From: Phymorhynchus buccinoides
Lineage: Eukaryota; Mollusca; Gastropoda; Neogastropoda; Raphitomidae
Assembly: GCA_017654935.2 (NCBI GenBank)
Contig: CM065698.1
Location: forward strand, 563,376 to 627,375
Direction: 5' to 3'
Length of the DNA: 64,000 nucleotides
Under the pieces are notes generated by a model. It was not told the DNA's origin and did no database searches. It saw only the letters and a list, made by a program, of their open reading frames with translations. The position numbers were made by a program, and so were the translations under genes. Positions 40,870 through 51,848 of the stretch are shown one piece after another. Positions within the stretch are counted from its first letter, which is position 1. The number at the start of each line of letters is the position of its first letter.

Positions 40870-42038
40870 ATGTCGTCCCTACCCCCTTCCATGGCGAGGA
40901 CACAACGGCAGGGACACGGTGGAATAAATGGATAACGAAGCTAGAAAACCTGTTTTGCGCCATTGATATAAACAATGATGGCAGAAAGAAGGCCACCCTC
41001 CTCCACTATGGCGGAGATGATCTTTTCAAAATTTTTGATACCTTCACGGATGCACAGAAAGGAGTTGGAGCCATGACTGAGGATCAACCCCCTGTCCCCA
41101 ACGAATATGCGACACTGAAGAAATCATTTGAAGAGCACTTCACCCCGAAGAAGAATGCATCTTATGAAACCTTCAAATTTCGTCAAATGGCCCAGAGGCA
41201 AGGGGAGAGTGTGGACAGCTTCTGCACGCGCCTGCGAACGGCTGCCACCGTCTGCGAATTCCACTCTCCAGACAACGAGATCCTTGCCCAGATTGTGCAG
41301 GGCTGCACTTCCAGCAGACTTCGGAGGAAGGCACTCAAGGACAATTTATCCTTTAAGCAAGTGCTGGACGAGGCCAGGAGCAGTGAGCTGGCTTAGAGCA
41401 GAGCAGCCCTCATTGAAAGTTCCTCAGCCTGTGCAATCAACAGTGATGCTGCCTACGCCCTCAACCAACACCGCCCCAGCCAACGTGGACGGGGCTGCCA
41501 GAACCAAGGCCCAAACCAGCGTGGACAGGCACAGCACGGCAACGCAGCTGCCACACCACCACCACACCGGGGTCAGCACCACAGCCATCACCGAGGTAGT
41601 CACCACCAGCGATCCTCCAGAAGCCAGCAGAACGTGAACCAATGCCATTACTGCGGAGGAACGCCTCACGCCAAGAACAACTGTCCTGCCAGGGCACAGA
41701 CGTGCTCCAGCTGCCACAAACGTAGACACTATGCCCGCGTTTGCATGTCTACCCCCAAAGTGAGACAAGTTGACATTCAGTCTTCGGATGAAGATGAATA
41801 TGTTTTCTCTGTGGCACGTGACACCCAAAATCAGACTCCACGAATCACAGCACTCATCAAGAACATGCCAGTGAACTTCATCATCGATACCGGAGCGTCT
41901 GTCAACATCATTGGCCAGTCTACCTATGCCTCACTCCACCCACACCCCAAACACCTTGGTCCATGTCCCAAAATCTTTGCCTTCGGGTCCAAAACCCCCC
42001 TCCCAGTCCTTGGCTATTTCACGGAAGAAGTACTGTAA
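40870..42038 (+). pseudogene. Gypsy gag-protease region, broken
   Basis: The capsid-like part (TRWNKWITKLENLF near 40,910 to SFKQVLDEARSSELA) is open from about 40,843. The first suitable ATG (40,870) is in another frame; the first in-frame ATG is 41,073. An in-frame TAG stands at 41,394. The same frame then has a His/Gln/Arg-rich linker and two CCHC zinc knuckles (CHYCGGTPHAKNNC and CSSCHKRRHYARVC, 41,641-41,745). The aspartic protease active site FIIDTGAS lies near 41,880. The frame ends at 42,038, before the RT begins in the next frame. The product would bind RNA, form particles and cleave itself if intact. Confidence 0.85.
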
Positions 42039-43713
42039 CTCCACCACAGCGAGACTGTACATCCTGGAGTCCGATGCCTGTGCCAACCTCCTCAGCAGCG
42101 ACACAGCACAGCAACTGCAGCTCCTCCAGTTCTCCTTACACACTGGACCCACCTCCATTCCAGACGAGTTTCCCGAACTCTTCAGCAACTCCATGGGGCA
42201 CATTCAAGGTGTGCAAGTGCGACTCCACATCGACGAGTCCATACAACCACTTGCCCAGAAACACCGTCGCATCCCTTTCCACGTACGGAAGGACGTAGAG
42301 AAGGAACTGGATCGTCTTGAAAAATTAGACATCATAGAAAAGGTGGAAGGCCCAACCCCATGGACAAGCCCAGTAGTCGTGGTCCCCAAGAAAGCAGGTG
42401 GTGTTCGGATCTGCGTGAACATGAGGGAGCCCAACAAGGCCATCAAACGAGAGAAGCACCCTATGCCAACTCTTGATGACCTCATTGCTGACCTGAACGG
42501 CTCCACAGTCTTCAGCAAGCTGGACCTCACCAACGCATACCACCAGCTTGAACTACAAAAGGAGAGTCGGTACATCACCACTTTCACCACGCATGTTGGA
42601 CTCCGCCGCTACAAGAGACTCCTGTTTGGCGTGAAGGCAGCAGCTGAAATCTTCCAAAATGCTATCGCTGAACTGCTCAGTGACATTCCAGGTGCCCGCA
42701 ATCTGTCAGACGACATCATTGTCTACGGCAAGACGCAAGAGGACCACGACCAGCACCTCAGGGCGACGCTGGAGAAACTCCAGAATGCTGGTGCCAAACT
42801 GAACAGAGAGAAATGTGTTTTCTCCACTGTCAAACTGACTTTCTACGGACACGTTTTCAGTGACAAGGGGATATCAGTTGATCCTGACAAGATCAAGACG
42901 ATCACAAACACCCCCCCTCCAACTTCCGTCAGCGAGGTTCGGTCTTTCCTTGGCATGACCCAGTACATCTCACGCTTCTTGCCTGACTACGCCACCATCA
43001 TGGAACCGCTGAGACGCCTAACAAGAAAAGACGTTGCATGGCAATGGACTGGCAAAGAGCAACAAGCGTTTGACACCCTCAAGAAGAGACTGACACAGAC
43101 ACCAGTCATGTCATACTTCAGTCCCACTGAGCCCACTACAGTGCTAGTCGACGCAAGCCCCGTTGGACTTGGAGCAATCCTGACCCAAAATGGCAAGATC
43201 ATCTCGTACGCCAGCCGCGCGCTGACTGCGACAGAACAGCGCTACTCCCAAACCGACCGGGAATTCCTTGCTGTCGTCTATGGAGTCGAGCACTTCCATT
43301 TGTACCTGTATGGCTCACGCTTCACGGTCGTCACCGATCATAAGCCCCTACTTGGCATCATGAACAGTCCCAAGCCAACAACAGCCCGCATGGAACACTG
43401 GCGACTGCGCCTCATGCCGTATGAAATGACCTTGACGTACGCCCCAGGTCGAGATGACCTCAACCCTGCAGACTACATCAGCCGTCACCCACAGGAGAGT
43501 CCTCAACGAGAGAATGCAGGCGAAGAGTTTGTTGCATACATTGCAGCAAATGCAGTTCCAAAATCCCTGACAGCTGACGAAGTCCGCAAGGCGACGCAAG
43601 AAGACAAAACGCTTCAAAAGGTGATCATCGCAGTGCAAACTGGAAACTGGAAAGACTCTGAAATCTCTCAGTTCGCAAGATTCAGTGACGAACTCTCTAT
43701 CTATGTGGCCTGA
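42039..43713 (+). pseudogene. Gypsy pol: reverse transcriptase and RNase H
   Basis: A long open frame (from 41,911, with protease overlap) covers the whole RT: SPVVVVPKKAGGVRICVNMR, FSKLDLTNAYHQLELQ, and the catalytic box as LSDDIIVYG (Asp codons 42,709-42,714), an SDD variant instead of YVDD seen in several metazoan Gypsy lineages. The connection and RNase H follow (VLVDASPVGLGAILTQ; YSQTDREFLAVVYG; TVVTDHKPLLGIMN). The chromodomain-less linker ends in DELSIYVA and a stop at 43,711-43,713. Relative to the protease the frame is shifted by one, and the integrase continues in a third frame, so pol is disrupted at both joints. Confidence 0.92.
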
Positions 43714-45867
43714 TCCTACGAGGACATCGCCTAGTCATCCCGAGCTCTCTACAGAAGAAGGTTGTCATGATCGCCCACCAGAGTCACCAAGGGATAGTGA
43801 AAACCAAACAACTCATCCGAGAAAAGGTCTGGTTTCCCAACATCGACAAGATGGTAGAAGATGCAGTAAGAGCGTGCATACCTTGCCAGGCATCCTACCC
43901 GGGAGCCACTGACCGTGAGCCACTACAACCAACTCCTCTGCCTGCCGAACCGTGGAGCTCACTGGCCATGGACTTCACAGGACCTTTTCCCTCTGGCGAC
44001 TACCTGCTTGTCGTCATTGACGAGTACAGCCGTTTTCCAGAAGTGGAAATCGTATCATCCACTTCAGCCAGATGCGTGATCCCAAAACTGGAGAGCATCT
44101 TCTCCAGGCAAGGCATCCCTAGAACACTCAAAACAGACAATGGCCCTCCCTTCAACGGTGAAGAGTTCACCCGCTTCATGAAGACCTTCGGCATAGAGCA
44201 CAGGAAGATAACCCCACTGTGGCCTGAGGCAAATGGAGAAGCTGAGAGGTTCATGGGAACGCTCAACAAAAACATCAGGGCATCCATCGCCGACAACGTC
44301 CCGTGGAAATCCCAGCTGCCCACATTTCTCCGCCTTTACCGAGGCACACCCCACTCCTCAACAGAGGTGTCCCCCTTTGAAGCCCTCACTGGCCGAAAGG
44401 TGAATGTTGGTCTGCCCAGCAAACCACCATCCAACCCCAATCTACCTCCTCATGTCCCCCTTTGAAGCCCTCACTGGCCGAAAGATGAATGTTGGTCTGC
44501 CCAGCAAACCACCATTCAACCCCCATCTACCTCCTCATGTCCCCATTTGAAGCCCTCACTGGCCGAAAGGTGAATGTTGGTCTGCCCAGCAAACCACCAT
44601 CCAACCCCCATCTACCTCCTCATGTCCCCCTTTGAAGCCCTCACTGGCCGAAAGGTGAATGTTGGTCTGCCCAGCAAACCACCATCCAACCCCAATCTAC
44701 CTCCTCATGTCCCCCTTTGAAGCCCTCACTGGCCGAAAGGTGAATGTTGGTCTGCCCAGCAAACCACCATCCAACCCCAATCTACCTCCTCATGTCCCCC
44801 TTTGAAGCCCTCACTGGCCGAAAGATGAATGTTGGTCTGCCCAGCAAACCACCATCCAACCCCCATCTACCTCCTCATGTCCCCCTTTGAAGCCCTCACT
44901 GGCCGAAAGATGAATGTTGGTCTGCCCAGCAAACCACCATCCAACCCCAATCTACCTCCTCATGTCCCCCTTTGAAGCCCTCACTGGCCGAAAGATGAAT
45001 GTTGGTCTGCCCAGCAAACCACCATCCAACCCCCATCTACCTCCTCATGTCCCCCTTTGAAGCCCTCACTGGCCGAAAGATGAATGTTGGTCTGCCCAGC
45101 AAACCACCATCCAACCCCAATCTACCTCCTCATGTCCCAACCCAACTGGCTGACAATGACCGCTCCAGCAAACAGAAGATGCGTGACTACTACAACACAC
45201 GTCACCACACCCACCCCTCTACCTTACAGCCTGGTGACCTAGTCCTTGTGAAGCAGAAGAAGGTCACCACACCCACCCCTCTACCATACAGCCTGGTGAC
45301 CTAGTCCTTGTGAAGCAGAAGAAGGAGGACAAACTGACACCCCCTTACTCCCCGTACCTCTATTTCTACCCCCCTTACTCCCCTCTTCCCCTCACCGTCA
45401 CCCAGAAGAAAGGCACCATGATCACTGCACAGCGTGGTGATCGACGCATTGTCCGCAACTCCTCCCACTTCAAACGCCTCCCTACCTCCCTCCCCCACCC
45501 CTCTTTTGACGAAGAAGAAGACGAACCGATCCAGATCCCAACGCCATGCCAGACCCCGCCACACCCATCAATGCAGATGAACGGCCCACTGAAGACCACC
45601 GAGACCTCAACCCCTACTCGAGCACCCGTGGTCACGTCTACACCTTCCCGAGACCAGCCCGGAATGCCCAGCACCGGACAGCCCGGAACGCCCAGCCCGG
45701 AATGCCCAGCACCGGACAGCCCGGAACGCCACGCCCAGGACAGCCCGGAACGCCATGCCCAGGACAGCCCGGAACGCCCAGACCAACCCGAGAACTCGTC
45801 CCCCAGCCTACCTGAAGGACTACAAGCTGAACTGATATGTACAGTGTTCATCGTCATCCTTGTATAA
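43714..45867 (+). pseudogene. Gypsy integrase with expanded C-terminal repeat
   Basis: HHCC region: AHQSHQGIVKTKQL and ACIPCQAS. Catalytic core: MDFTGPFPSGDYLLVVIDEY (Asp 43,971), LKTDNGPPFNGEEF (Asp 44,136) and PEANGEAERFMGTL (Glu near 44,244). After EVSPFEALTGRK an 85-bp segment is repeated nine times and breaks the frame. The C-terminal domain resumes at 45,140 (NDRSSKQKMRDYYNTR; GDLVLVKQKK), has a 62-bp duplication, then KGTMITAQRGDRRIVRNSSH F and a Pro/Ser/Glu-rich tail with 24-bp repeats (DSPERHAQ) to the stop at 45,865. Confidence 0.88.
44376..45140. repeat. 85-bp tandem repeat inside the integrase, 9 copies
   Basis: Units start TTTGAAGCCCTCACTGGCCG at 44,376, 44,461, 44,546, 44,631, 44,716, 44,801, 44,886, 44,971 and 45,056. 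They differ only at a few sites (AAGRTGAATG, CCCCMATCTACC). As 85 is not a multiple of three, each added copy shifts the frame; only the first copy is read as integrase. Confidence 0.95.
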
Positions 45868-46582
45868 TATTCAAATACTACTTTTTTTTTCCAGTTACCC
45901 ACATGATGGACATTCCTTACCATTATGAACGTTGAAGCTGTATAATATAAATTGCAATTTGTTCTGGTCAATACATGTAATACAGTTAAATTGCTAACGC
46001 AGTGAATTGGTTTATTATCAATTTTGAAACTTAAAAGCTGTGACAGTGCTAAATTTTAAGATTTTGTTATATTCCAGTGAATTTATTTTTTAAAGGAGAA
46101 GGAAGACCACCAGTGACACTTAGAAGTGACCATTTATGTTGTTTTTATTCAAGAAAAGGAGATGAAAATAGAACACCAGTGACATTTGGAAGTTTGGACA
46201 TTTGTAAGAAAATAGAACACCAGTGACATTTGGACATTTGCAAGAAAATAGAACACCAGTGACATTTGGAAGTTTGGACATTTGCAAGAAAATAGAACAA
46301 TCAGTGTTAAATTAAAGAAATTATTAATAATAAATAAAAGTTTAATAATGCAAAGACTGACAATATATGTACTAATTTAATGTAAAAGTTTACTTAAGAA
46401 TACTATACAGATTTTATTAATTAGCTGATTGAACTTTTCAAATAGTCATACTTTTGTGAAATCTCCATTCTAAAACATTTGTTTTGCAAGTCCTTTTGAA
46501 GTCCAAATATTTTGTACTGCTTCTGTGAAGTAAATGTTTACAATTTTAGATTATTAATTTTTATTTTAAACTTGGGGAGAGA
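45868..46582. other. Gypsy 3' untranslated region
   Basis: AT-rich, no env gene or other frame. Four short repeats of AGAACACCAGTGACATTTGG (46,171-46,300) and the polypurine tract next to the LTR. Confidence 0.75.
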
Positions 46583-46734
46583 TGTTGTGTTGTTTACTAG
46601 TATAAGAGTTAACGCCCTTGGCGAACGCACCAAGAAGTCCGCCATCTAAGAAGTAGCCAATGTATCGTCAATAAACATACTGCATACACACGAGCTGTGT
46701 TTCTATGTGTTCCTATTGACTGAAAGACACAATA
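46583..46734 (+). repeat. Gypsy 3' LTR (152 bp)
   Basis: Same termini as the 5' LTR, lacking 25 bp after GGCGAACGCA. The ACGGC target duplicate and the interrupted Tigger sequence follow directly. Confidence 0.92.
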
Positions 46735-47149
46735 ACGGCCAAAGCGAAAATACGCCATACGTTCTCGGACCTGAACGACCTAGTTTAGGAGTGGTTTTGT
46801 GATGCGAGGAGAACTTGGTTTATTGGTATTTCAAATTGATGCACTTGGAATATAATGCAGATACTGGTGTGAGTAAAATCTTGCTTTAAAATGTACAGGG
46901 TAGTTTGTTGTGTTATTTGCTTATGTGTAAACTTAAGTGTTTATGTTTGTAATGACCTCTCCTCACCCACCTCCCATTTCAGACCACTCCCTTAAGACCA
47001 CTTTGTTGGTGCATTTTACATGGTCGTTCATGGGAGGGTAAATATATTTGTGGTAACAATACATTACATCAAACTTCATGTGTCAGAATAATGTCATTTT
47101 CCTTACAGACATTCGAACATACTTCAGCTGACATATTATATTTTGGACG

Positions 47150-47397
47150 CGTCTCCCTCTCTCTGTTTGTCTGTCTCTCTGTCTCCCTCTCTGTCTGTCT
47201 GTCTGTCTCTCTCTCTCTGTTTGTCTCTCTCTCTCTGTTTGTCTGTCTCTCTCTCTCTGTCTGTCTGTCTGTGTCTCTGTCTGTCTGTCTCTCTCTCTGT
47301 TTCTCTGTCTCTGTCTGTGTCTCTCTGTCTGTTTGTCTCTCTCTCTCTGTCTGTCTGTCTCTGTCTGTTTGTCTCTCTCTCTCTCTGTATGTCTCTG

Positions 47398-47448
<51 letters not shown>

Positions 47449-47665
47449 GTCTCTCTCTCTCTCTGTTTGTCTCTGTCTGTTTGTCTGTCTCTCTCTCTCT
47501 GTCTGTGTCTCTGTCTCTCTCTCTGTTTTCTGTCTGTCTGTCTCCCTCTCTCTGTTTCTCTGTCTCTGTCTGTGTCTCTCTGTCTGTTTGTCTCTCTGTC
47601 TCTGTCTGTCTGTCTCTGTCTGTCTGTCTCCCTCACTCTGTTTGTCTGTCTCTCTCTTTCTCTCT
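47150..47665. repeat. (CTGT/CT)n compound microsatellite
   Basis: TCTGTCTG/TCTCTCTG runs with TTTG interruptions; open in all frames on both strands, but not coding. It directly borders the duplicated LRRC34 exon shard. The 100 bp before it (47,043-47,150) start with the end of the 85-bp array and are otherwise unrecognised. Confidence 0.92.
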
Positions 47666-47673
47666 CTCTCCCA

Positions 47674-47744
47674 CTCACAATGCTGGCTGGTTCTTGCAGG
47701 TGGTTTGCCCAGATGTAGACGTTGGTCAGAGTGGTTTTCATGGC
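47674..47744 (-). pseudogene. LRRC34: Duplicated 3' shard of LRRC34 exon with donor
   Basis: The minus strand reads the same exon end as 47,817-47,890: ATGAAAACC..ACTCTGACCA, ACGTCTACATCTGGGCAAAC, CACCTGCAAGAACCAGCCAG CATT|GTGAGTGGG. It has a 6-bp deletion and no acceptor. Both flanks are (TCTG)n, so exon end, donor and microsatellite were duplicated as a unit. Confidence 0.85.
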
Positions 47745-47816
47745 GTCAAGTATGGGACTCTGTGTCTGTCTCTCTGTCTGTCTCTCTGTCTGTCTGTCTC
47801 TCTCTCTCCCACTCAC

Positions 47817-47943
47817 AATACTGGCGGGTTCTTGCAGGTGGTTTCCCCAGATGTAGACGTTGGTCAGAGTCACGTTGGTTTTCATGGCGTCAGCTATAGC
47901 ACATAGGCCCGCCGTGCCGATGTTGTTGTGAGAGACCACCAGA
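47817..47943 (-). CDS. LRRC34: LRRC34-like penultimate LRR exon
   Basis: A 127-nt exon, acceptor TTTTTCGTTACAG, donor GTGAGT (phase 0). It encodes LVVSHNNIGTAGLCAIADAM KTNVTLTNVYIWGNHLQEPA SI. In LRRC34 the corresponding segment is 'LSVVSNNI...MKTNLT...IYIWGNKF', so the identity is clear and includes the unusual YIWGN. The first base completes a Cys codon with the TG left at the end of the upstream exons (52,983 and 52,486). It splices in frame to AFDNLIKS of the terminal exon at 32,806; the intron of 15 kb holds the Gypsy/Tigger/Helitron nest. Confidence 0.87.
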
Positions 47944-48129
47944 CTGTAACGAAAAAGAATGCAATAACATAAAAAATGTTTATAAAATAACTCAAAAAAG
48001 TAATAAAGTAACCAACAAAATTGTTTAAAAAAATCATCAAATAATGCCTTAGCAAACAACGGTGGTCAAATAAAATGGACACAGTGTGGGTTTCTTGGGT
48101 CATCTATTTAGATGTACTGATGTGAGAGA

Positions 48130-49026
48130 TTGTGACTGAAACCACCAATCGGTCAACACTAACCCTAACCCTAGGGTCATCTGTTTAAATGTACTGATGA
48201 TGTGAGAGATTGTGATTGAAACCACCAATCGTTCAACACTAACCCTAACCTTAGGGTCATCTATTTAGATGTACTGATGTTGTGAGAGATTGTGACTGAA
48301 ACCACCAATCGGTCAACACTAACCCTAACCCTAGGGTCATCTATTTAGATGTACTGATGATGTGAGAGATTGTGACTGAAACCACCAATCGGTCAACACT
48401 AACCCTAACCCTAGGGTCATCTATTTAGATGTACTGATGTTGTGAGAGATTGTGATTGAAACCACCAATCGGTCAACACTAACCCTAACCCTAGGGTCAT
48501 CTATTTAGATGTACTGATGTTGTGAGAGATTGTGACTGAAACCACCAATCGGTCAACACTAACCCTAACCCTAGGGTCATCTATTTAGATGTACTGATGT
48601 GAGAGATTGTGATTGAAACCACCAATCGGTCAACACTATTCCTAACCCTAGGGTCATCTATTTAGATGTACTGATGTTGTGAGAGATTGTGATTGAAACC
48701 ACCAATTGGTCAACACTAACCCTAACCTTAGGGTCATCTATTTAGATGTACTGATGTGAGAGATTGTGATTGAAACCACCAATCGGTCAACACTAACCCT
48801 AACCCTAGGGTCATCTATTTAGATGTACTGATGTTGTGAGAGATTGTGGCTGAAACCACCAATCGGTCAACACTAACCCTAACCTTAGGGTCATCTATTT
48901 AGATGTACTGATGTGAGAGATTGTGATTGAAACCACCAATCGGTCAACACTAACCCTAACCCTAGGGTCATCTATTTAGATGTACTGATGTTGTGAGAGA
49001 TTGTGACTGAAACCACCAATCGGTCA
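48130..49026. repeat. About 84-bp tandem repeat with CCCTAACCCTA, 11 copies
   Basis: The unit runs CGGTCAACACTAACCCTAAC CCTAGGGTCATCTATTTAGA TGTACTGATGTTGTGAGAGA TTGTGACTGAAACCACCAAT. The AACCCTAACCCTA core is telomere-like but only two units long, so it is part of the satellite. A 2-4 bp indel (GATGATG/GATGTTG/GATG) marks subtypes. Confidence 0.92.
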
Positions 49027-50030
49027 ATCAACAATTCCATCCATCAGTACATTCACCCATCCTTCAATCAATCATCCATTAGTACATTCATCCATCCTAC
49101 AATCAACAATTCCATCAATCATCCATCCATCAGTACATTCACCCATCCTTCAATCAATCATCCATTAGTACATTCATCCATCCTACAATAAAACAATTCC
49201 ATCAATCATCCATCCTACAATAAAACAATTCCATCAATCATCCATCCATCAGTACATTCACCCATCCTTCAATCAACAATTCCATCAATCATCCATCCAT
49301 CAGTACATTCATCCATCCTACAATCAACGATTCCATCAATCATCCATCCATCAGTACATTCACCCATCCTTCAATCAATCATCCATTAGTACATTCATCC
49401 ATCCTACAATCAACGATTCCATCCATCAGTACATTCATCCATCCTTCAATCAATCATCCATTGGTACATTCATCCATCCTACAATTCCATCAATCATCCA
49501 TCAGTACATTCATCCATCCTACAATAAAACAATTCCATCAATCATCCATCCATCAGTACATTCACCCATCCTTCAATCAATCATCCATTAGTACATTCAT
49601 CCATCCTACAATCAACCATTCCATCAATCATCCATCCATCAGTACATTCACCCATCCTTCAATCAATCATCCATTAGTACATTCACCCATCCTACAATCA
49701 ACAATTCCATCAATCATCCATCCACCAGTACATTCATCCATCCTACAATCAACCATTCCATCAATCATCCATCCATCAGTACATTCACCCATCCTTCAAT
49801 CAATCATCCATCAGTACATTCACCCATCCTTCAATCAATCATCCATCAGTACATTCACCCATCCTTCAATCAATCATCCATTAGTACATTCATCCATCCT
49901 ACAATAAAACAATTCCATCAATCATCCATCCTTCAATCAACAATTCCATCAATCATCCATCCATTAGTACATTCATTCATCCATCAATCATCCATCCTTC
50001 AATCAACAATTCCATCAATCATCCATCCAT
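49027..50030. repeat. CCATCAAT-rich array, left part
   Basis: Irregular 40-60-bp units of CCATCAGTACATTCATCCAT, CCTACAATCAACAATTCCAT and CAATCATCCAT. It continues at 51,024-51,400 beyond a LINE insertion. Translated frames of Ser/His/Pro/Ile are artefacts. Confidence 0.9.
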
Positions 50031-51023
50031 CAATAATAATAACAATAATGAGGAAAATTTATATAGCGCCCATCCTACTATGTAGGCTACAGGGCGCTTT
50101 ACACAAAATTGAAATGGAATAAAAACATGAAACAAAATTCCAATAACATGAGCAGACAAAACAATGCCGGTCAGACTTCGTTTGGCCGGTAAAAATGCAC
50201 ATATGCAATGTCACACAATTCACAAGCATGAAATAACAGCATAGTATTCACAACAACATACTCACAAAAACAACACACACACAACCAGCACACGCACACA
50301 GTCACACACACACACACACACCATGCATACATACACATATATATAGGGGCCTACATGAATGCATCACACGCACACACACACAGCACAAACATGTGCACGC
50401 ACACATACACTACACACACACGTGCACGCACGCACACACACATACACACACGCGTGAGCGCACACACACACAGAACACGTGATGACACACATACACATAA
50501 CAAGATGGACAAATAGAGTGGCTGGCAATATTTTTAAGTTTTAGATGTACTCTGCAGTTGCAGTTTGAAGTAGTGGGTTTTCAGAGCAGACAAACGTTAC
50601 AAAGCATTTGGCATGACGGAGGCTGAAAGGGAGTGAGTTCCAGAGTGTAGCAGCTGAAACTGAAAATGCTCTGGAGCCGTGTTGTTTCCGATGGTAAGAG
50701 GGAATTTGAAAAATACGGTCATCAGAGGAAGAACGAAGGCTACGGGCAGGAACGTAGATCTGGAAAAGGTTGCAAAGATAGGCTGGTGCGTCTTTTGTAA
50801 CGATTTTGTAGCAGAGGCAGGCAGATTTGTATTTGATTCGGTATTCGATTTTGAGCCAGTGTAGTTTCATTAAAAGATCTGATGTATGGTGCCGTTTCTG
50901 AATACAAGGCGCGCGGCAGAATTTTGAACACGTTGAAGAGGTTGGAGAGAGGTTGTAGGAAGGCCTAGGAGGAGGGCATTACAATAATCTAATCTACACA
51001 GAATACAGGAAGTGTGTTTGTGG
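50031..51023 (-). mobile_element. LINE E fragment (CR1/L2-like, C-terminal)
   Basis: The minus strand reads CRLDYCNALLLGLPTTSLQR VQNSAARLV, a frame break, then LHWLKIEYRIKYKSACLCYK, APAYLCNLFQIYVPARSLRS and GSRAFSVSAATLWNSLPFSL R. This is the conserved end of CR1/L2-type ORF2 (SRLDYCN...LHWLP...RAFS..AP.LWN.LP). The 3' UTR is CA-rich and ends at GGCGCTATATAAATTTTCC with an (ATT)n tail at 50,031. It is inserted 5'-truncated in the CCATCAAT array. Confidence 0.85.
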
Positions 51024-51400
51024 CATCAACAATTCATCCATTCCATCAATCATCCATCCATTCCATCAATTAATCATCCATTCCATCAATCATCCATCCT
51101 TCAATCGACAATTCCACCAATCATCCATCCTTCAATCAACAATTCAATCATCCATCCATTCCACTAATCATCCATCAATCGACAATTCCATCAATCATTC
51201 ATCCATCAATCACCCATCCTTCAATCAATTCCATCAATCATTTGTCCTTCAACCATCCATCAATCAACAATTCCATCAATCATGCATCCATCCACAATTC
51301 CATCAATCATTCATCCATCAATCATCCATCCATCCATCGATACATTCATCCATCCTTCAGTCAACAACACGAAACAATCAACCATCCATCCGTTGATCAC
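51024..51400. repeat. CCATCAAT-rich array, right part
   Basis: Same motifs as 49,027-50,030 but more diverged (CCATTCCATCAATCATCC). Confidence 0.85.
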
Positions 51401-51540
51401 TTTCTTGTCTTAATTAAGTTGTGTATCACAACACATATTTACACAATATGGATTTACACATTCAAACATAAACATGATTTTCCAAAGTAAAATCTGAAAA
51501 AAATAATAATGATTAAAACTCATGCATACACATACACAAT

Positions 51541-51740
51541 AATAATTAATAATAATAATTGTACATTTATATAGCGCTTTACCTCAGATGAGCCCAAAGC
51601 GCTTTACAATCAATGATTCATCAACAGACAACAAAAACAGCATTAACCAGCAACAGCGCATATACAAAGCAACTCTCTCTCTCTCTCTCTAACACACACA
51701 CACACACGCGCGCCCACACACACACACACAAACACACATA
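51541..51740. repeat. AGCGC/GCGCTTTAC element end and CA microsatellite
   Basis: (AAT)n then ACATTTATATAGCGCTTTAC and AAAGCGCTTTACAATC (51,541-51,620), the same kind of LINE 3' end as at 33,142 and 50,031, followed by CT and CA runs. Confidence 0.65.
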
Positions 51741-51848
51741 TTTATCGACGCCAACTCGTTCATACCCCATTCGGTAAGCCACAGCAACCGAGCCGCATGG
51801 ATACAAGCATACATACTTACAAAAAGACAAGTTCTCAAAAGCACATCG

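Larger units (their letters stand above)
40574..46734 (+). mobile_element. Ty3/Gypsy LTR retrotransposon
   Basis: A full-length 6.16-kb element: LTR, primer-binding site, gag with two CCHC knuckles, protease, RT, RNase H, integrase, polypurine tract (CTTGGGGAGAGA, 46,571-46,582), LTR and a 5-bp ACGGC target duplication. No envelope frame. LTRs are identical except for one 25-bp indel, so insertion is recent. Yet the coding region has an in-frame stop, at least three frame changes and an 85-bp tandem expansion in the integrase, so this copy cannot make its proteins. It may have been mobilised in trans or decayed quickly. Confidence 0.92.
40047..47042 (+). mobile_element. Tigger (CENP-B-type) transposon split by a Gypsy element
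   Basis: The left end CAGTACTCCCTCCCTCATAC follows TA (40,045-40,046). The right end CATGGTCGTTCATGGGAGGG TA (about 47,042) is a degenerate inverted partner. Host array sequence (ATATTTGTGGTAACAATAC) flanks both sides. The 5' half carries a CENP-B-like helix-turn-helix; the 3' half resumes after the Gypsy 3' LTR. Most of the DDE domain is missing, so the element was already truncated or internally deleted. Confidence 0.72.

Noticed and set aside
45310..45867. Separate envelope or accessory gene after the Gypsy integrase
   Set aside because: It begins with the KGTMITAQRGD segment typical of the integrase C-terminus and ends in a Pro/Ser repeat tail with no signal peptide; only the final residues are hydrophobic.
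47136..48059. A 307-codon minus-strand frame linking the LRR exon to Arg/Glu/Thr-rich sequence
   Set aside because: The frame reads through the GTGAGT donor into the (CTGT)n microsatellite; only 47,943-47,817 is exon-like.
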